A DNA stretch of 64,000 bases, taken from Pirellulaceae bacterium. GTDB taxonomy: Bacteria > Planctomycetota > Planctomycetia > Pirellulales > Pirellulaceae. The translations under genes and the position numbers were made by a program. Where the stretch lies: positions 620,001-684,000 of the forward strand of contig JAGYIQ010000004.1 of NCBI GenBank assembly GCA_018402565.1. The letters run 5' to 3'. A model generated the notes under the pieces. The model was not told the origin of the DNA, searched no databases, and saw only the letters and a program-made list of their open reading frames with translations. Below are positions 32,407 to 41,872 of the stretch, piece by piece; position 1 is the first letter of the stretch; each line of letters begins with the position of its first letter.

Positions 32407-33759
32407 TTAGGCCGCGAAACTGGCGTCGCCGACCAGGACCGCGCTGGCTTGGCCCTGCGGCGTGATGCTCAGGCTGACGAAACAGCGACCGGGTGCGATG
32501 TCTTGTGTGGTCACAACGTTGATTGGGCACGCCGGGTCAGGTTGTTCGCAGTTGATGGTGCGGAACAGGGTCCCGTGCTGCATCGATAGCAGCGAGGCGA
32601 TGGCTTCGACCATGCCGCCGCCGGCCCCCAAGTTGCCGATGTAGCTCTTGGCCGCCACCACGGGGACCTCGCGACCCAGGACCGCGGCGATCGCCTCCGC
32701 CTCTTGTTGGTCGCAACTCGTAGTGCCCAATCCATGGGCGTTGACGTGGCCGATGTCGGCCGGCTGCAAACCCGATTGCTGCAACAGCGATTTCAGCACG
32801 ATCTCGAAGGCCCGGCGGTAGTTCGGGACGCCGCGGGAGTCCGCCACCGCGGCACTGGCGCCCGCCAGAATGGTGCCCAAGATGGGAGCACCGCGGCGCG
32901 ACGCGTGCTCGCGCGTCTCCAGGATCATGGCCCCAGCGCCCTCGGCCAACACCATGCCACTGCGGTGGCTATCGAACGGCCGGCAGGCCCGCCCCGAGAC
33001 ACTCGGGTTGGCCGCATCGACCTCGCCGACGGCGATCTGCTCTTGCAAGGCCAAGTGCACGCTCCGCGAGGTATGAATCCGCGAACCGGTGCCGCCGACG
33101 ATCATCACATCGGCGCTGCCGCGAGCCAAGGTACAGAGGGCCTCGGAAATCGCCATGTTGCTGCTGGCCTCGCGCACGGTCAGCGAATTGTTGGGGCCGT
33201 GCAAGTCGTGGTAAATCGCCACATGGCAGGCCGGCATGTTCGGCAGGTACTTAAGCAACCAGAGCGGGTCGACCTTGGGCAAGCCCTTCTCCGGCCAGAG
33301 GTTGAAGTCAAAGTTGCCGTCGGCATCCAAGCAGGCCTTGACCCCATCCACAAACTCGTCGGGGATGCTCAAGATGTGATCGCAACCGAACAGGACGCCG
33401 ATGCGATCCCGCCGCACGTCGGGGTCGGTCGGAGCGGTGCTGAGTTGGGCGTGATTGATGGCCAATTGGGCGGCGGCGACCCCCATTTGGATGTCGCGGC
33501 ACATCAACTTGAGGCCCTTCTTGACCGTCCGCTGGAGCGTTTTCTCCAATTCGCCGAAGTTCGCTATATCGCCGGTAAACTCGCGGGCCTGGCCAGCCAC
33601 CTTTGTCGGCAGGTGCTCGTAGGGCGACCCCAGGGCCGTGATCCCGCTCCGTCCCGACTGCAGGGCCTGCCACACCGAGTCGGCGGAATTGCCCAGCGGC
33701 GAGATGACCCCGTATCCAGTCACCACCACCTTCGGCGTTTCGTCACTCATGTTTGTCAT
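32407..33759 (-). CDS. beta-ketoacyl synthase homologue without catalytic Cys
   Basis: A 450-residue thiolase-fold condensing-enzyme family protein (VVVTGYGVISPLGNS start, DADVMI-like GSADVMIVGGTGS, VNAHGLGTT). The three catalytic places differ from FabF: Cys in TACxS is Glu (SLTVREASSN, about residue 197), the first His is kept (NAHG, about 342), and the second His in KSxxGH is Asn (KSYIGNLGAGGG, about 376). The GFGGTN motif near the end is also missing. Condensing activity is therefore unlikely. A chain-length-factor or decarboxylase-like role fits better. Start: ATG 33759, with AAGGA close upstream. No acyl carrier protein or partner ketosynthase gene adjoins it; those may lie elsewhere. 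Confidence 0.88.
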   Translation of the reverse strand: MTNMSDETPKVVVTGYGVISPLGNSADSVWQALQSGRSGITALGSPYEHLPTKVAGQAREFTGDIANFGELEKTLQRTVKKGLKLMCRDIQMGVAAAQLAINHAQLSTAPTDPDVRRDRIGVLFGCDHILSIPDEFVDGVKACLDADGNFDFNLWPEKGLPKVDPLWLLKYLPNMPACHVAIYHDLHGPNNSLTVREASSNMAISEALCTLARGSADVMIVGGTGSRIHTSRSVHLALQEQIAVGEVDAANPSVSGRACRPFDSHRSGMVLAEGAGAMILETREHASRRGAPILGTILAGASAAVADSRGVPNYRRAFEIVLKSLLQQSGLQPADIGHVNAHGLGTTSCDQQEAEAIAAVLGREVPVVAAKSYIGNLGAGGGMVEAIASLLSMQHGTLFRTINCEQPDPACPINVVTTQDIAPGRCFVSLSITPQGQASAVLVGDASFAA

Positions 33760-34407
33760 TCAATCCTTAACCCAAGGTCTCGTCCGGCCATTTTTCACTG
33801 GCCAGCCGAACACACGGCCTCCCATCCGGGACATCTCGTACGGATCACCCAATCGGTAACTCCTACGCCACAGGGTACCAAATAAGAGCTCGAAACCGCT
33901 AGACCACTGCATGCAGCTAGCTGACTTGGCCGATGAGCCGACTCGCTTGGCCCACTTCCTCGGGGCGTCTTGGGCTCACCCGCCGTGGACCCTCGGATGC
34001 CAGATAACAGCCAAGCGACAATTTGACTCAGCATGTCGGGTTACGAAGGCAGGTGTGAAAATTGTAACATGTGGGCGTACGCCGCGAATCGGCCGAATCC
34101 GCAGAACCCAGCTGCTGCTGTGGCTGGGGGTGCGACCAGATGGAAGGGGCCTAATTCGTTGACTTGGGCTGGAAATACCTGATGATAGGGCGGGTCCGAT
34201 TTGGGCGACGGGAGCGGGCGGAGTGCCCTGGAGCATCGCGCGGCCGGGGAGCGGCCTGATCAGGCTGTTTCCGCACGTCGCGGGACGAGTTTGGGGTTCG
34301 GTGAGCAATGGCAGCGATCGCCTGGTTGGGCGAGTCGCGAGGAACGAGACTCGGTGAGTAGAGTGCATCGAGTTGATCAACTTTTCGGGAAGTAGACTGC
34401 AGGAACC
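33760..34407. other. divergent intergenic region with candidate ACIII promoter
   Basis: About 650 bases between the divergent ketosynthase homologue and actA hold no gene that I can support. TTGACT (34159-34164), 16 bases, GATGAT (34181-34186) is a weak candidate for the promoter of the respiratory operon, leaving a leader of about 215 nt. It is unusually long for the spacing seen elsewhere here. Confidence 0.35.
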
Positions 34408-35169
34408 ATGCAAGAATTCAATTTCCCCAACTGGGTCAACAAGCTGTTTTTAGTGGTGTTGGCTGCGGCGGTCGTGTTCGGGGGTTATTTTTCGAACATG
34501 ATTTTTTTCTTGATCCATCCGGACGTCATCAACGTGGGGCATCGCCCGACGCAACCGGTGCCGTTCAGCCACCAATTGCACGCGGGGCAGTTGAAGATGG
34601 ATTGTCGTTACTGCCACAACACGGTCGAGGTCGCTGGTCATGCCGCGATTCCTCCCACGGCGACGTGCGGCAACTGCCACGGTGGCGATCGAGTGGTCGC
34701 GGGTCGAACGTTGGCGGTCGTGCACCAGGAGAGCCCGTTGTTGGCGCCGGTGCGTTCGAGTTTGGAAACGGCCAAGGAGAAGCCTCCGGGTTCGGCTCCG
34801 GACAGTGTGGATTGGGTCAAGGTCCACGACATGCCTGACTTTGTGTACTTCAATCACAGTGCCCACATCAATCGGGGCGTGAGTTGTGTCTCTTGCCATG
34901 GTCGCGTCGATCAGATGGTCGTGGTGGAGCAGGCCAAGACCCTGTCGATGAAGTTTTGCTTGGACTGCCACCGCAATCCCGAGCCGCACTTGCGTGACCC
35001 GAACTTGGTGACGGATTTGGAGTTCAAGATCGGCCCCGAGCATCCGCAGGTGGTTGTGGACAAGGAGGGGAAAGAGCACCGGTTCGAGGATCAAGAGTCC
35101 TATGGTGCCTTTTGGCGGAAGGAATTGGGGATCAACCCCAACGTGAATTGTTCGACTTGCCATCGTTAA
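34408..35169 (+). CDS. actA: ACIII subunit ActA, pentahaem cytochrome c
   Basis: First subunit of Alternative Complex III, the quinol:cytochrome c (or oxidase) oxidoreductase that replaces complex bc1. 253 residues: an N-terminal membrane anchor (about 12-33, FLVVLAAAVVFGGYFSNMIFF) then five C-x-x-C-H sites: CRYCH, CGNCH, CVSCH, CLDCH and CSTCH. Five haems is the usual number for ActA. AGGA lies about 5 bases before the ATG. It heads a long plus-strand unit through the cytochrome oxidase genes. Confidence 0.93.
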   Translation: MQEFNFPNWVNKLFLVVLAAAVVFGGYFSNMIFFLIHPDVINVGHRPTQPVPFSHQLHAGQLKMDCRYCHNTVEVAGHAAIPPTATCGNCHGGDRVVAGRTLAVVHQESPLLAPVRSSLETAKEKPPGSAPDSVDWVKVHDMPDFVYFNHSAHINRGVSCVSCHGRVDQMVVVEQAKTLSMKFCLDCHRNPEPHLRDPNLVTDLEFKIGPEHPQVVVDKEGKEHRFEDQESYGAFWRKELGINPNVNCSTCHR

Positions 35170-35304
35170 TCGGCTGGAGGCCCGCTGGGTTCGCAGCAGT
35201 GCCAGCTGCGACTGGGAGGGGTCTCACGGTTTGGACGGGGTCCTGCGGCAGGGCAGGGGTGTAGACGAGAACCAATCGACTGGAATTTTGGGACGTTCAA
35301 CGAT

Positions 35305-37137
35305 ATGAAACCATTGCCTTTAGTGCAGCAGACCGCTTCCAATCAAGCCGCGGACCACTCAGAGGAGTCTGGGGACGGTTTGACGCGTCGTCGTTGGATG
35401 CAATTGATGGGCGCTTCGACGGCTCTGGGTGCGGCTTCAACCGGCTGTCGCTACGAGCAGGAGACGATTCGTCCATTTGCGGTCCGCCCCGAGGGTTATG
35501 TGCCTGGGGTGCCTGTCAAGAAGAGCACGCTGTGCGAGTTCGGCCGAGTGGCTCGGTCGTTAGTGGCGGTCGTTTACGATGGGCGGCCGATCAAGGTCGA
35601 TGGGAACAGTTGGCATCCGACTCAGAGCATCGCCAGTACCTCGTTGGTGCAATCGTTGTCGTTGCAGATGTACGATCCCGACCGCAGCCGCGATGTCAAG
35701 GTGCGAGCCAAGTCCAGCGGCAAGGCCTTGCGTTTGGAGAAGGCCACCCTGGAGCAGTTCCAGGCCAAGTTGACGGAATTTTTGGCGTCGGATGCCGCTG
35801 GGGTTGGCGGCGCGGGCATGGCTGTGCTGACCGAACCGACCACCAGTCCCACGGTGGCGAGATTGAAGCAAGCTTTTACTGATAAGTACCCGTCGGCCGG
35901 TTGGCATGAGTATGCGGCTGTCAATGACGATCATACGGTGCTGGGCGCGGCGATCTGCTTCGGAACTCCGCATCGTCCGCGATACCGATTCGATCAAGCG
36001 GAAGTGGTCTTGGCGCTGGACAGCGATCCATTCGGTGGGGATCTGTGCGAACCCGAACACTCGCGTGATTTCATCAAGACACGCGACGTGGACACCCGGA
36101 AGAAGATGTCCCGACTGTGGTCGGTTGGCAGCATGATGAATGTGACGGCCGGCATGGCGGACGAGCGACTGCCGTTGGCGTCCTCGAAGATCGAGTCCTT
36201 TGTGACGGCCCTGGAGCAAGCGCTGGCTGGCCAGTATTCGGCAGCGGGCAAGGAGACGGACGCAGACAAGTTCTTGCAGGCCTTGGCCAGCGACCTGAAC
36301 GCGAACAAGGGCCATGCTTTGATCGTGTTGGGCGAGGGCCACACCGCGGAGCTGCATGCTCGAGTTTGGAAGCTCAACCACGACCTGCAAGCGATTGGCT
36401 CGACGGTTGATTTGCATGTCTGTTCGGCCCCGGTCGGCGGTGGCTCACAAGCCTCGCTGCAAGCCCTGTCGGACTCGCTGGAGGCGGGCGATGTCAAGGG
36501 TTTGTTTATCCTGGGTGGCAACCCGGTGTACGCGGCCCCCACTGGGCTGAACCTGGGAGAAAAAATCGCTGCCGTCGAGTTTTCGGCCCACTTGGGTTTG
36601 TACGAAGACGAGACCGCGGCGGCGTGTGTTTGGCACGTCAACCAGGCCCATTGTCTGGAGGCGTGGTCCGATGGGCGAAGCTCGGACGGTACGCTGTGCT
36701 TGGGACAACCCACGATCGCCCCGTTGTTTGCTGGCGTGTCGTTGATTGAGATGCTGGCCACTTTGGCTGGTCAGCCGGCCTCGGGAGAAGAGTTGGTCAA
36801 GGCGACCGCTCAGCTGGCGGAGCCCGTGTGGAGGAAGTCTTTGCACGACGGGTTTGTGGCCGATTCTTTGATCCCGGCGGCCACCTCGCAAGGGGTTACG
36901 CTCAATGGTCGCTGTACACGACTTCAACTCGGCAGGACATTTGGCCTCCGGCTGGGCGGATTTTCCGCCGCCGGAAAGGGCGAGGTGGTCTTGTGTTCGA
37001 CGGGCAGTTCGCCAACTTGGGCTGGCTGCAAGAATTGCCGGACGGCATCACCAAGGTTTGTTGGGGCAACCCCGCGATGGTCTCGCCTCAGACGGCGGTC
37101 ACCTGGGGTGTGCGTCAGAATCAAGTGGTCAAGGTGA
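35305..37137 (+). CDS. actB: ACIII subunit ActB, N-terminal (molybdopterin-oxidoreductase-like) part
   Basis: The first half of ActB: Tat signal with twin Arg (TRRRWMQLMGASTALGAASTGC), ending in a lipoprotein-type Cys, then a molybdopterin oxidoreductase-like domain. In ACIII this domain carries no molybdenum. The true reading frame can be followed only to about 36995 (GKGEVVL). The rest up to 37137 is out of frame. After one missing base at about 36994-36996, the protein goes on as FDGQFANLGWLQELP in another frame. Restored, ActB would be about 1104 residues, the usual size for the fused subunit. Since the operon otherwise looks intact, a sequencing error or a real recent mutation is possible. 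Confidence 0.85.
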   Translation: MKPLPLVQQTASNQAADHSEESGDGLTRRRWMQLMGASTALGAASTGCRYEQETIRPFAVRPEGYVPGVPVKKSTLCEFGRVARSLVAVVYDGRPIKVDGNSWHPTQSIASTSLVQSLSLQMYDPDRSRDVKVRAKSSGKALRLEKATLEQFQAKLTEFLASDAAGVGGAGMAVLTEPTTSPTVARLKQAFTDKYPSAGWHEYAAVNDDHTVLGAAICFGTPHRPRYRFDQAEVVLALDSDPFGGDLCEPEHSRDFIKTRDVDTRKKMSRLWSVGSMMNVTAGMADERLPLASSKIESFVTALEQALAGQYSAAGKETDADKFLQALASDLNANKGHALIVLGEGHTAELHARVWKLNHDLQAIGSTVDLHVCSAPVGGGSQASLQALSDSLEAGDVKGLFILGGNPVYAAPTGLNLGEKIAAVEFSAHLGLYEDETAAACVWHVNQAHCLEAWSDGRSSDGTLCLGQPTIAPLFAGVSLIEMLATLAGQPASGEELVKATAQLAEPVWRKSLHDGFVADSLIPAATSQGVTLNGRCTRLQLGRTFGLRLGGFSAAGKGEVVLCSTGSSPTWAGCKNCRTASPRFVGATPRWSRLRRRSPGVCVRIKWSR

Positions 37138-38618
37138 ACGTCGGCGAGCAATCCGTGCGGGTACCGATCCATTTGGTGCCGGGTATGGCTCCCGGCGTGG
37201 TGGCCCTGGCTTACGGTTACGGACGCACCGAAGCCGGTCGCATCGGCGGCAGTCGCAAGGCCGCCACGCGGGCTCCATCGGTGGGCGTCAACGTCAACAC
37301 GCTCCGTGGGGCTGGTAGTTGGTTCATGGCTTCGGCTGCGATCAGTCCGACCCAAAACTTTGAGGAAGTGGCCACGACCCAGGAGCACCACTATGTGGAC
37401 TCCCTCAGTCTGTCGGTGGTCAACGAACGAGTCCCACGTTTGGCTCGCGAAGGTGAGCTAGCCAGCTACTTGGCGTTCCTGCAAAAGCTCGACCATAGCC
37501 ACGCGGACGATCACGATCACAAGGACGGCAGCCACGATCACGAAGAACACAAACACGAAGAACACAAAGCGGATGGCGGCGATGAGACCAGTCATGGCCA
37601 GGTCCTGCCGGCGGTTGTGGCGACTCCCGTCGTGGCGGCACCGGTGGCCAAGGCCGGGGGTGGGCATGGGCATGACGATCATTGGCCCAAGGTGGGCGGG
37701 CATCACCCACACAATTTTGATCTGACGCCTGGCCCGGGCTATCGAGATATGCCGAAGTGGGCCATGACGGTCGACTTGAATAAGTGCACCGGTTGCAGTG
37801 CCTGCGTGATCGCTTGCCAGGCGGAAAACAACATCGCGGTGGTGGGCAAAGACCAAGTGATTCGCGGACGCGAATTGTCTTGGATCCGGGTCGACCGGTA
37901 TTTCTTGCCACGGGACAACGAGGAGTTAAGTAACTCGGCGCCCGGCCAGGAGCTGTACGAGAACCCGAAAGTGGTCATTCAGCCGGTGACCTGTCATCAT
38001 TGTGAAAACGCCCCTTGCGAGCAGGTTTGCCCAGTGGCGGCCACCGTCCACAGCGACGAGGGCTTGAATGACATGGTTTACAACCGCTGCATCGGCACGC
38101 GTTATTGCGGCAACAACTGTCCGTTCAAGGTGCGGAAGTTCAATTACCACAACTACGCCAACGCCGTTCAGTTCATCGGGTACCCCGATCAATTGGCGGC
38201 TTTGGACGGTGGTATCCGTCGACCGGTAGGTGACGTCAAGCTGCAAGGCTTGGCAATGAATCCAGAAGTTTCCATTCGCAGCCGCGGTGTGATGGAGAAG
38301 TGCACGTTCTGCGTCCAGCGGATCCAGAACGGCAAGATTCAAGCTCGCAACGAAGGCCGGGATTTCCGACGTGGCGAGTTCATTGATGGCGAAATCACGA
38401 CGGCTTGTCAGGACGTGTGTCCGACCCAAGCGATTGTCTTCGGCGACGCGTCGTTGAAAGGCTCGAAGGTGGCGACCGAGTTCAAGAGTCCACGGGCTTA
38501 CGCCATGCTGGATGAGTTGAATCTGGGTTCGCGGCTCAAGTACCTGGCTCGCGTGCGGAACCCGCACCCGGCCCTGGCGCCGCAGCCCAAGGTGGAAGCC
38601 GTCGCTGCCAAGCCGTAG
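36996..38618 (+). CDS. actB: ActB, C-terminal (iron-sulfur) part
   Basis: The second half of ActB, read in a different frame from the first. FDGQFANLGWLQELPDGITK starts the homologous part. The ferredoxin-like domain has four cluster sites: KCTGCSACVIAC (about 37783), CHHCENAPCEQVC (about 37994), CIGTRYCGNNC (about 38089) and the pair CTFC...ACQDVC (about 38302-38422). In ACIII these bind three [4Fe-4S] and one [3Fe-4S] cluster and pass electrons toward the haems. Before the first cluster lies a His/Asp/Glu-rich insert (37490-37590: HSHADDHDHKDGSHDHEEHK), not part of the usual ActB core. The stretch has no start codon of its own that fits. Confidence 0.85.
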   Translation, partial: FDGQFANLGWLQELPDGITKVCWGNPAMVSPQTAVTWGVRQNQVVKVNVGEQSVRVPIHLVPGMAPGVVALAYGYGRTEAGRIGGSRKAATRAPSVGVNVNTLRGAGSWFMASAAISPTQNFEEVATTQEHHYVDSLSLSVVNERVPRLAREGELASYLAFLQKLDHSHADDHDHKDGSHDHEEHKHEEHKADGGDETSHGQVLPAVVATPVVAAPVAKAGGGHGHDDHWPKVGGHHPHNFDLTPGPGYRDMPKWAMTVDLNKCTGCSACVIACQAENNIAVVGKDQVIRGRELSWIRVDRYFLPRDNEELSNSAPGQELYENPKVVIQPVTCHHCENAPCEQVCPVAATVHSDEGLNDMVYNRCIGTRYCGNNCPFKVRKFNYHNYANAVQFIGYPDQLAALDGGIRRPVGDVKLQGLAMNPEVSIRSRGVMEKCTFCVQRIQNGKIQARNEGRDFRRGEFIDGEITTACQDVCPTQAIVFGDASLKGSKVATEFKSPRAYAMLDELNLGSRLKYLARVRNPHPALAPQPKVEAVAAKP

Positions 38619-38628
38619 CATCCCGGCG

Positions 38629-38694
38629 GGGCAGGGCAGGGCAGGGCAGGGGCGACGGGAAGCCCGGGGCGACGGGAAGCCCGGGGCAAGTAAG
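38629..38694. repeat. short GC-rich tandem repeats
   Basis: Four GGGCA units (38635-38651) and two copies of GGGGCGACGGGAAGCCC between actB and actC. GGGCA runs also occur at 54658-54672 and 35245. Confidence 0.7.
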
Positions 38695-38768
38695 AGCACA
38701 ACAGCAAACGCGTTGGTGGGAAGTTGAACATACTTGGGGCCGAGTAGATTCAGAGAGAAGTGGTAGAG

Positions 38769-40175
38769 ATGGCAACAACAATCGACGAAGTCTACAACAA
38801 TACGTGGGACGATCCGCGCGAACGTTCTCCGTTGATAACGGGTGGCTTGGACTACGGACAAGTGACGACCACGGTGACTTCGATTGCCGAGTCCCCGGCG
38901 CCGCCGCGGGCTTGGTACGTCTTGATGGCCATCAGCCTTTGCCTGGTGGGCATGCTGGGCACGCTGTTGTTGCACTTGATTCTGTCGGGGGTTGGTGTCT
39001 GGGGTAACAACAACCCGACTTTCTGGGGTTGGCCGATCGTCAACTTCGTGTTCTGGGTGGGTATTGGTCACGCCGGAACGCTGATTTCTGCGATTCTGTT
39101 TCTGTTCCGGCAGAACTGGCGGACCAGTATCAATCGGGCGGCCGAGGCGATGACGATCTTCGCGGTGATTTGCGCGGGTTTATTTCCCGGCGTGCACATT
39201 GGTCGCGTGTGGGTGGCTTATTGGTTGTTCCCGATCCCGACCGAGCACTTGGCGATGTGGCCGAACTTCCGCAGCCCGCTGTTGTGGGACGTGTTCGCGG
39301 TGGGCACTTATGCGACGGTCTCGACACTGTTTTGGTACATGGGCATGTTGCCGGACTTGGCCACTTTCCGCGACCGAGCGACCAACAAGTGGAAGCGGAT
39401 GATTTACGGGATCCTGTCACTGGGTTGGACCGGATCGGCGCGGGCCTGGCATCGGTACGAGATGGCCTACACGATCTTGGCTGCTCTGGCCACTCCGTTG
39501 GTGTTGAGCGTGCACACGATCGTGAGCTTTGACTTTGCGGTTTCGCAACTGCCGGGCTGGCACACGACGATCTTCCCACCCTACTTTGTGGCCGGTGCGA
39601 TTTTCTCGGGCTTCGCCATGGTGATCACCCTTCTGGTACCTGCTCGGGCTCTGTTCAATTTGCAGCATCTGATCACGATGCGGCACTTGGAGAACATGTG
39701 CAAGATCATCGTGGCCACCGGCCTGATGGTGGGCTTTGCTTACACGATCGAGTTCTTCGTGGCGTGGTACTCGGGGGTTAAGACCGAGACGCAGACGTTT
39801 GTGATGCGAGCCTTCGGTCCGTACTGGTGGGCTTATTGGACGATGTTCACGTGCAATGTGTTTATCCCGCAATTGTTCTGGTTCAAGAAGGTCCGCACGA
39901 CGCCATGGGCCATGGTGGTGATCTGCATCTTTGTCAACATCGGCATGTGGTTCGAGCGGTTCGTGATCACGGTCACATCGCTCTGCCGTGACTTCCTGCC
40001 GTCGTCCTGGTGGTACTTCCGGCCGACCTACGTCGACATCGGCATGTTCATTGGGAGCTTCGGTTTGTTCATGACGCTGTTCTTGCTGTTCTGTCGGTTC
40101 TTGCCGGTGGTCGCGATGGCGGAGGTCAAATCGATCATGCCGCACGAGCACGAGCATGAGGAAGATCATCACTAG
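38769..40175 (+). CDS. actC: ACIII subunit ActC (NrfD-like membrane quinol subunit)
   Basis: A 468-residue NrfD/PsrC-type integral membrane protein with about ten transmembrane segments, forming one of the two quinol-binding membrane halves of ACIII. Motif stretches typical of Act[66 protein letters not shown]. It ends with a His/Glu-rich tail ([12 protein letters not shown]). The ATG at 38769 is chosen; a GTG nine bases earlier is possible. It is preceded by GC repeats. Confidence 0.93.
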   Translation: MATTIDEVYNNTWDDPRERSPLITGGLDYGQVTTTVTSIAESPAPPRAWYVLMAISLCLVGMLGTLLLHLILSGVGVWGNNNPTFWGWPIVNFVFWVGIGHAGTLISAILFLFRQNWRTSINRAAEAMTIFAVICAGLFPGVHIGRVWVAYWLFPIPTEHLAMWPNFRSPLLWDVFAVGTYATVSTLFWYMGMLPDLATFRDRATNKWKRMIYGILSLGWTGSARAWHRYEMAYTILAALATPLVLSVHTIVSFDFAVSQLPGWHTTIFPPYFVAGAIFSGFAMVITLLVPARALFNLQHLITMRHLENMCKIIVATGLMVGFAYTIEFFVAWYSGVKTETQTFVMRAFGPYWWAYWTMFTCNVFIPQLFWFKKVRTTPWAMVVICIFVNIGMWFERFVITVTSLCRDFLPSSWWYFRPTYVDIGMFIGSFGLFMTLFLLFCRFLPVVAMAEVKSIMPHEHEHEEDHH

Positions 40176-40264
40176 GCGGTAGTTGCCCGCGGGTCGGGCC
40201 AGGGGCACGAGTGGGGCTGACTCGGAACGAGACGGATTAGTTGGAACTAAGAAGATAAGCAACC

Positions 40265-41755
40265 ATGACGCAATCGACTTCACACAATTCGCACAGTGCC
40301 CCAGCGACTGGGCCCACTTCGCGTTTGGTCGGGATCTTGGCTGAGTTCTCCACGCCGGACCAATTGGTCGACGCCTGTGATCAGGCTCGGCAGGCTGGGA
40401 TTCGCCGGATGGATGCCTACAGTCCGTTCCCGGTCCACGGGATCGACCCCGCGATCGGTATCACTCGCACGCGTCTGCCGTTCCTGGTGTTGGCCGTTGG
40501 CTTGAGCGGCTTATTCGTTGCCATGGGCTTGCAGTACGCCGTCAACGCCACCGACTCGATCGGACCGTTCCCCGGCTACCCGTTTTTGATCAGCGGCAAA
40601 CCCCTGTTCAGCTTGCCTGCGAATATTCCGGTCACCTTCGAAGTGATCGTTTTGAGCAGTGCTTTTGCGACTTTCTTGGGCAGCTTGGCCCTGAATGGCC
40701 TGCCCAAATTCGCCAATCCGCTGCATCGGATTGCCCGGTTCCGCAAGGCGACCAATAACGGCTTCTTCTTGATGATCGAAGCCGAAGACCCGAATTACAA
40801 CCCGCGGACGATTCGCAACCAGTTGGAGCAATGGGGTGCCCAGTCGTTGGAAGAGGTGCACTTGGATCTGACGGATCACAAGTTGCCATCGTTCGTCCGC
40901 ATGGTGTTTGTGTTGCTGTTGGCCGTTTGTACCCTGCCACCAGCGATCCTCTATCGCTCGCTGGGGGAAAGCAACACGGTGCCACGTCTGCACTTCAACC
41001 CGGATATGGACTGGCAGTACAAATCCCAGGCCCAACAGGTCGCCCCCGACATTGCGGTCGGCGATGAAGAGGAACGCCCGATGTTCCGCGACTTGCGGGC
41101 GATGCGTGGCGAGGTCCCCGGAACCGTGATTCGCGGCCAATTGCGGGACGACCGAGCCTTTTACACGGGGATTTCCGGTGCAGAGGCCGGCCTGGCGTTG
41201 AACGCAGGTGGGGCAAGCTATGTGTCAATTCCCAACGCTCAGGACGAAGCTCCCGCCGAGCCGGATTGGCTTACCCAATTCCCGTCGAACGAAAAATTCG
41301 CAGTCAATGCCCAGACCATGCAACGCGGCAAGCAACGCTTCGACATCTACTGTGCGGTTTGTCACGGCACGACGGGCGAGGGGAATGGGATGGTGAACCA
41401 GCGAGCGTTGACGCTCAATGCATTGGGGCGAGCTTCCTGGGTCAACGCCAAGAGCTTGCACGACTATACCGTGGTGGACCAACCGGTCGGACGAATTTAC
41501 GACACGATCACCAACGGTCGCGGTTCGATGGGCCCCTACCGATCGCAGATTACGCCGGAAGATCGCTGGGCGATTGTCCTGTACGTCAAGGCCTTGCAAG
41601 ACTCGTTGGCGGATGCCGTGGCTGAGGACGAGGAGGGCAAGTGGGTTCCCGTCCGGACGACCCCGCCGGCTCCCGTGACGGAAGCCGAACCAGCGGCCGC
41701 GGATGCCACGACGACCGAAGCGGAAACCACCGAGGCTAGCGGCGGACAAAACTAA
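40265..41755 (+). CDS. actD: ActD-ActE fusion (DUF3341 + monohaem cytochrome c)
   Basis: A 496-residue protein that joins two ACIII subunits. Residues about 20-200 are ActD (DUF3341): GILAEFSTPDQLVDACDQAR, AYSPFPVHGID, then two membrane helices (about 62-85 and 120-145). A third hydrophobic segment follows at about 205-228. The C-terminal domain (about 345-465) is an ActE-type cytochrome c with one CAVCH site (in FDIYCAVCHGTTGEGNGM) and an axial Met candidate in GRGSMGPY. In many ACIII operons these are separate genes. The end is an Ala/Thr/Glu-rich tail. ATG 40265 follows an AAGAAG-type site. Confidence 0.9.
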   Translation: MTQSTSHNSHSAPATGPTSRLVGILAEFSTPDQLVDACDQARQAGIRRMDAYSPFPVHGIDPAIGITRTRLPFLVLAVGLSGLFVAMGLQYAVNATDSIGPFPGYPFLISGKPLFSLPANIPVTFEVIVLSSAFATFLGSLALNGLPKFANPLHRIARFRKATNNGFFLMIEAEDPNYNPRTIRNQLEQWGAQSLEEVHLDLTDHKLPSFVRMVFVLLLAVCTLPPAILYRSLGESNTVPRLHFNPDMDWQYKSQAQQVAPDIAVGDEEERPMFRDLRAMRGEVPGTVIRGQLRDDRAFYTGISGAEAGLALNAGGASYVSIPNAQDEAPAEPDWLTQFPSNEKFAVNAQTMQRGKQRFDIYCAVCHGTTGEGNGMVNQRALTLNALGRASWVNAKSLHDYTVVDQPVGRIYDTITNGRGSMGPYRSQITPEDRWAIVLYVKALQDSLADAVAEDEEGKWVPVRTTPPAPVTEAEPAAADATTTEAETTEASGGQN

Positions 41756-41872
41756 CCAGGCCAGGGGCCTCGGTCGGCGCGTCGCCAGCCGGTTGTTTTG
41801 GCCCCAAACGCTGATTTCGTCGATCATTTTGTGCAACACCTGAAGAGTCACCTGAAGAGAAGAACCTGAGAC

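Noticed and set aside
32704..33885. 393-codon plus-strand frame opposite the ketosynthase homologue
   Set aside because: No motifs or start site; mirror of a well-aligned condensing-enzyme gene.
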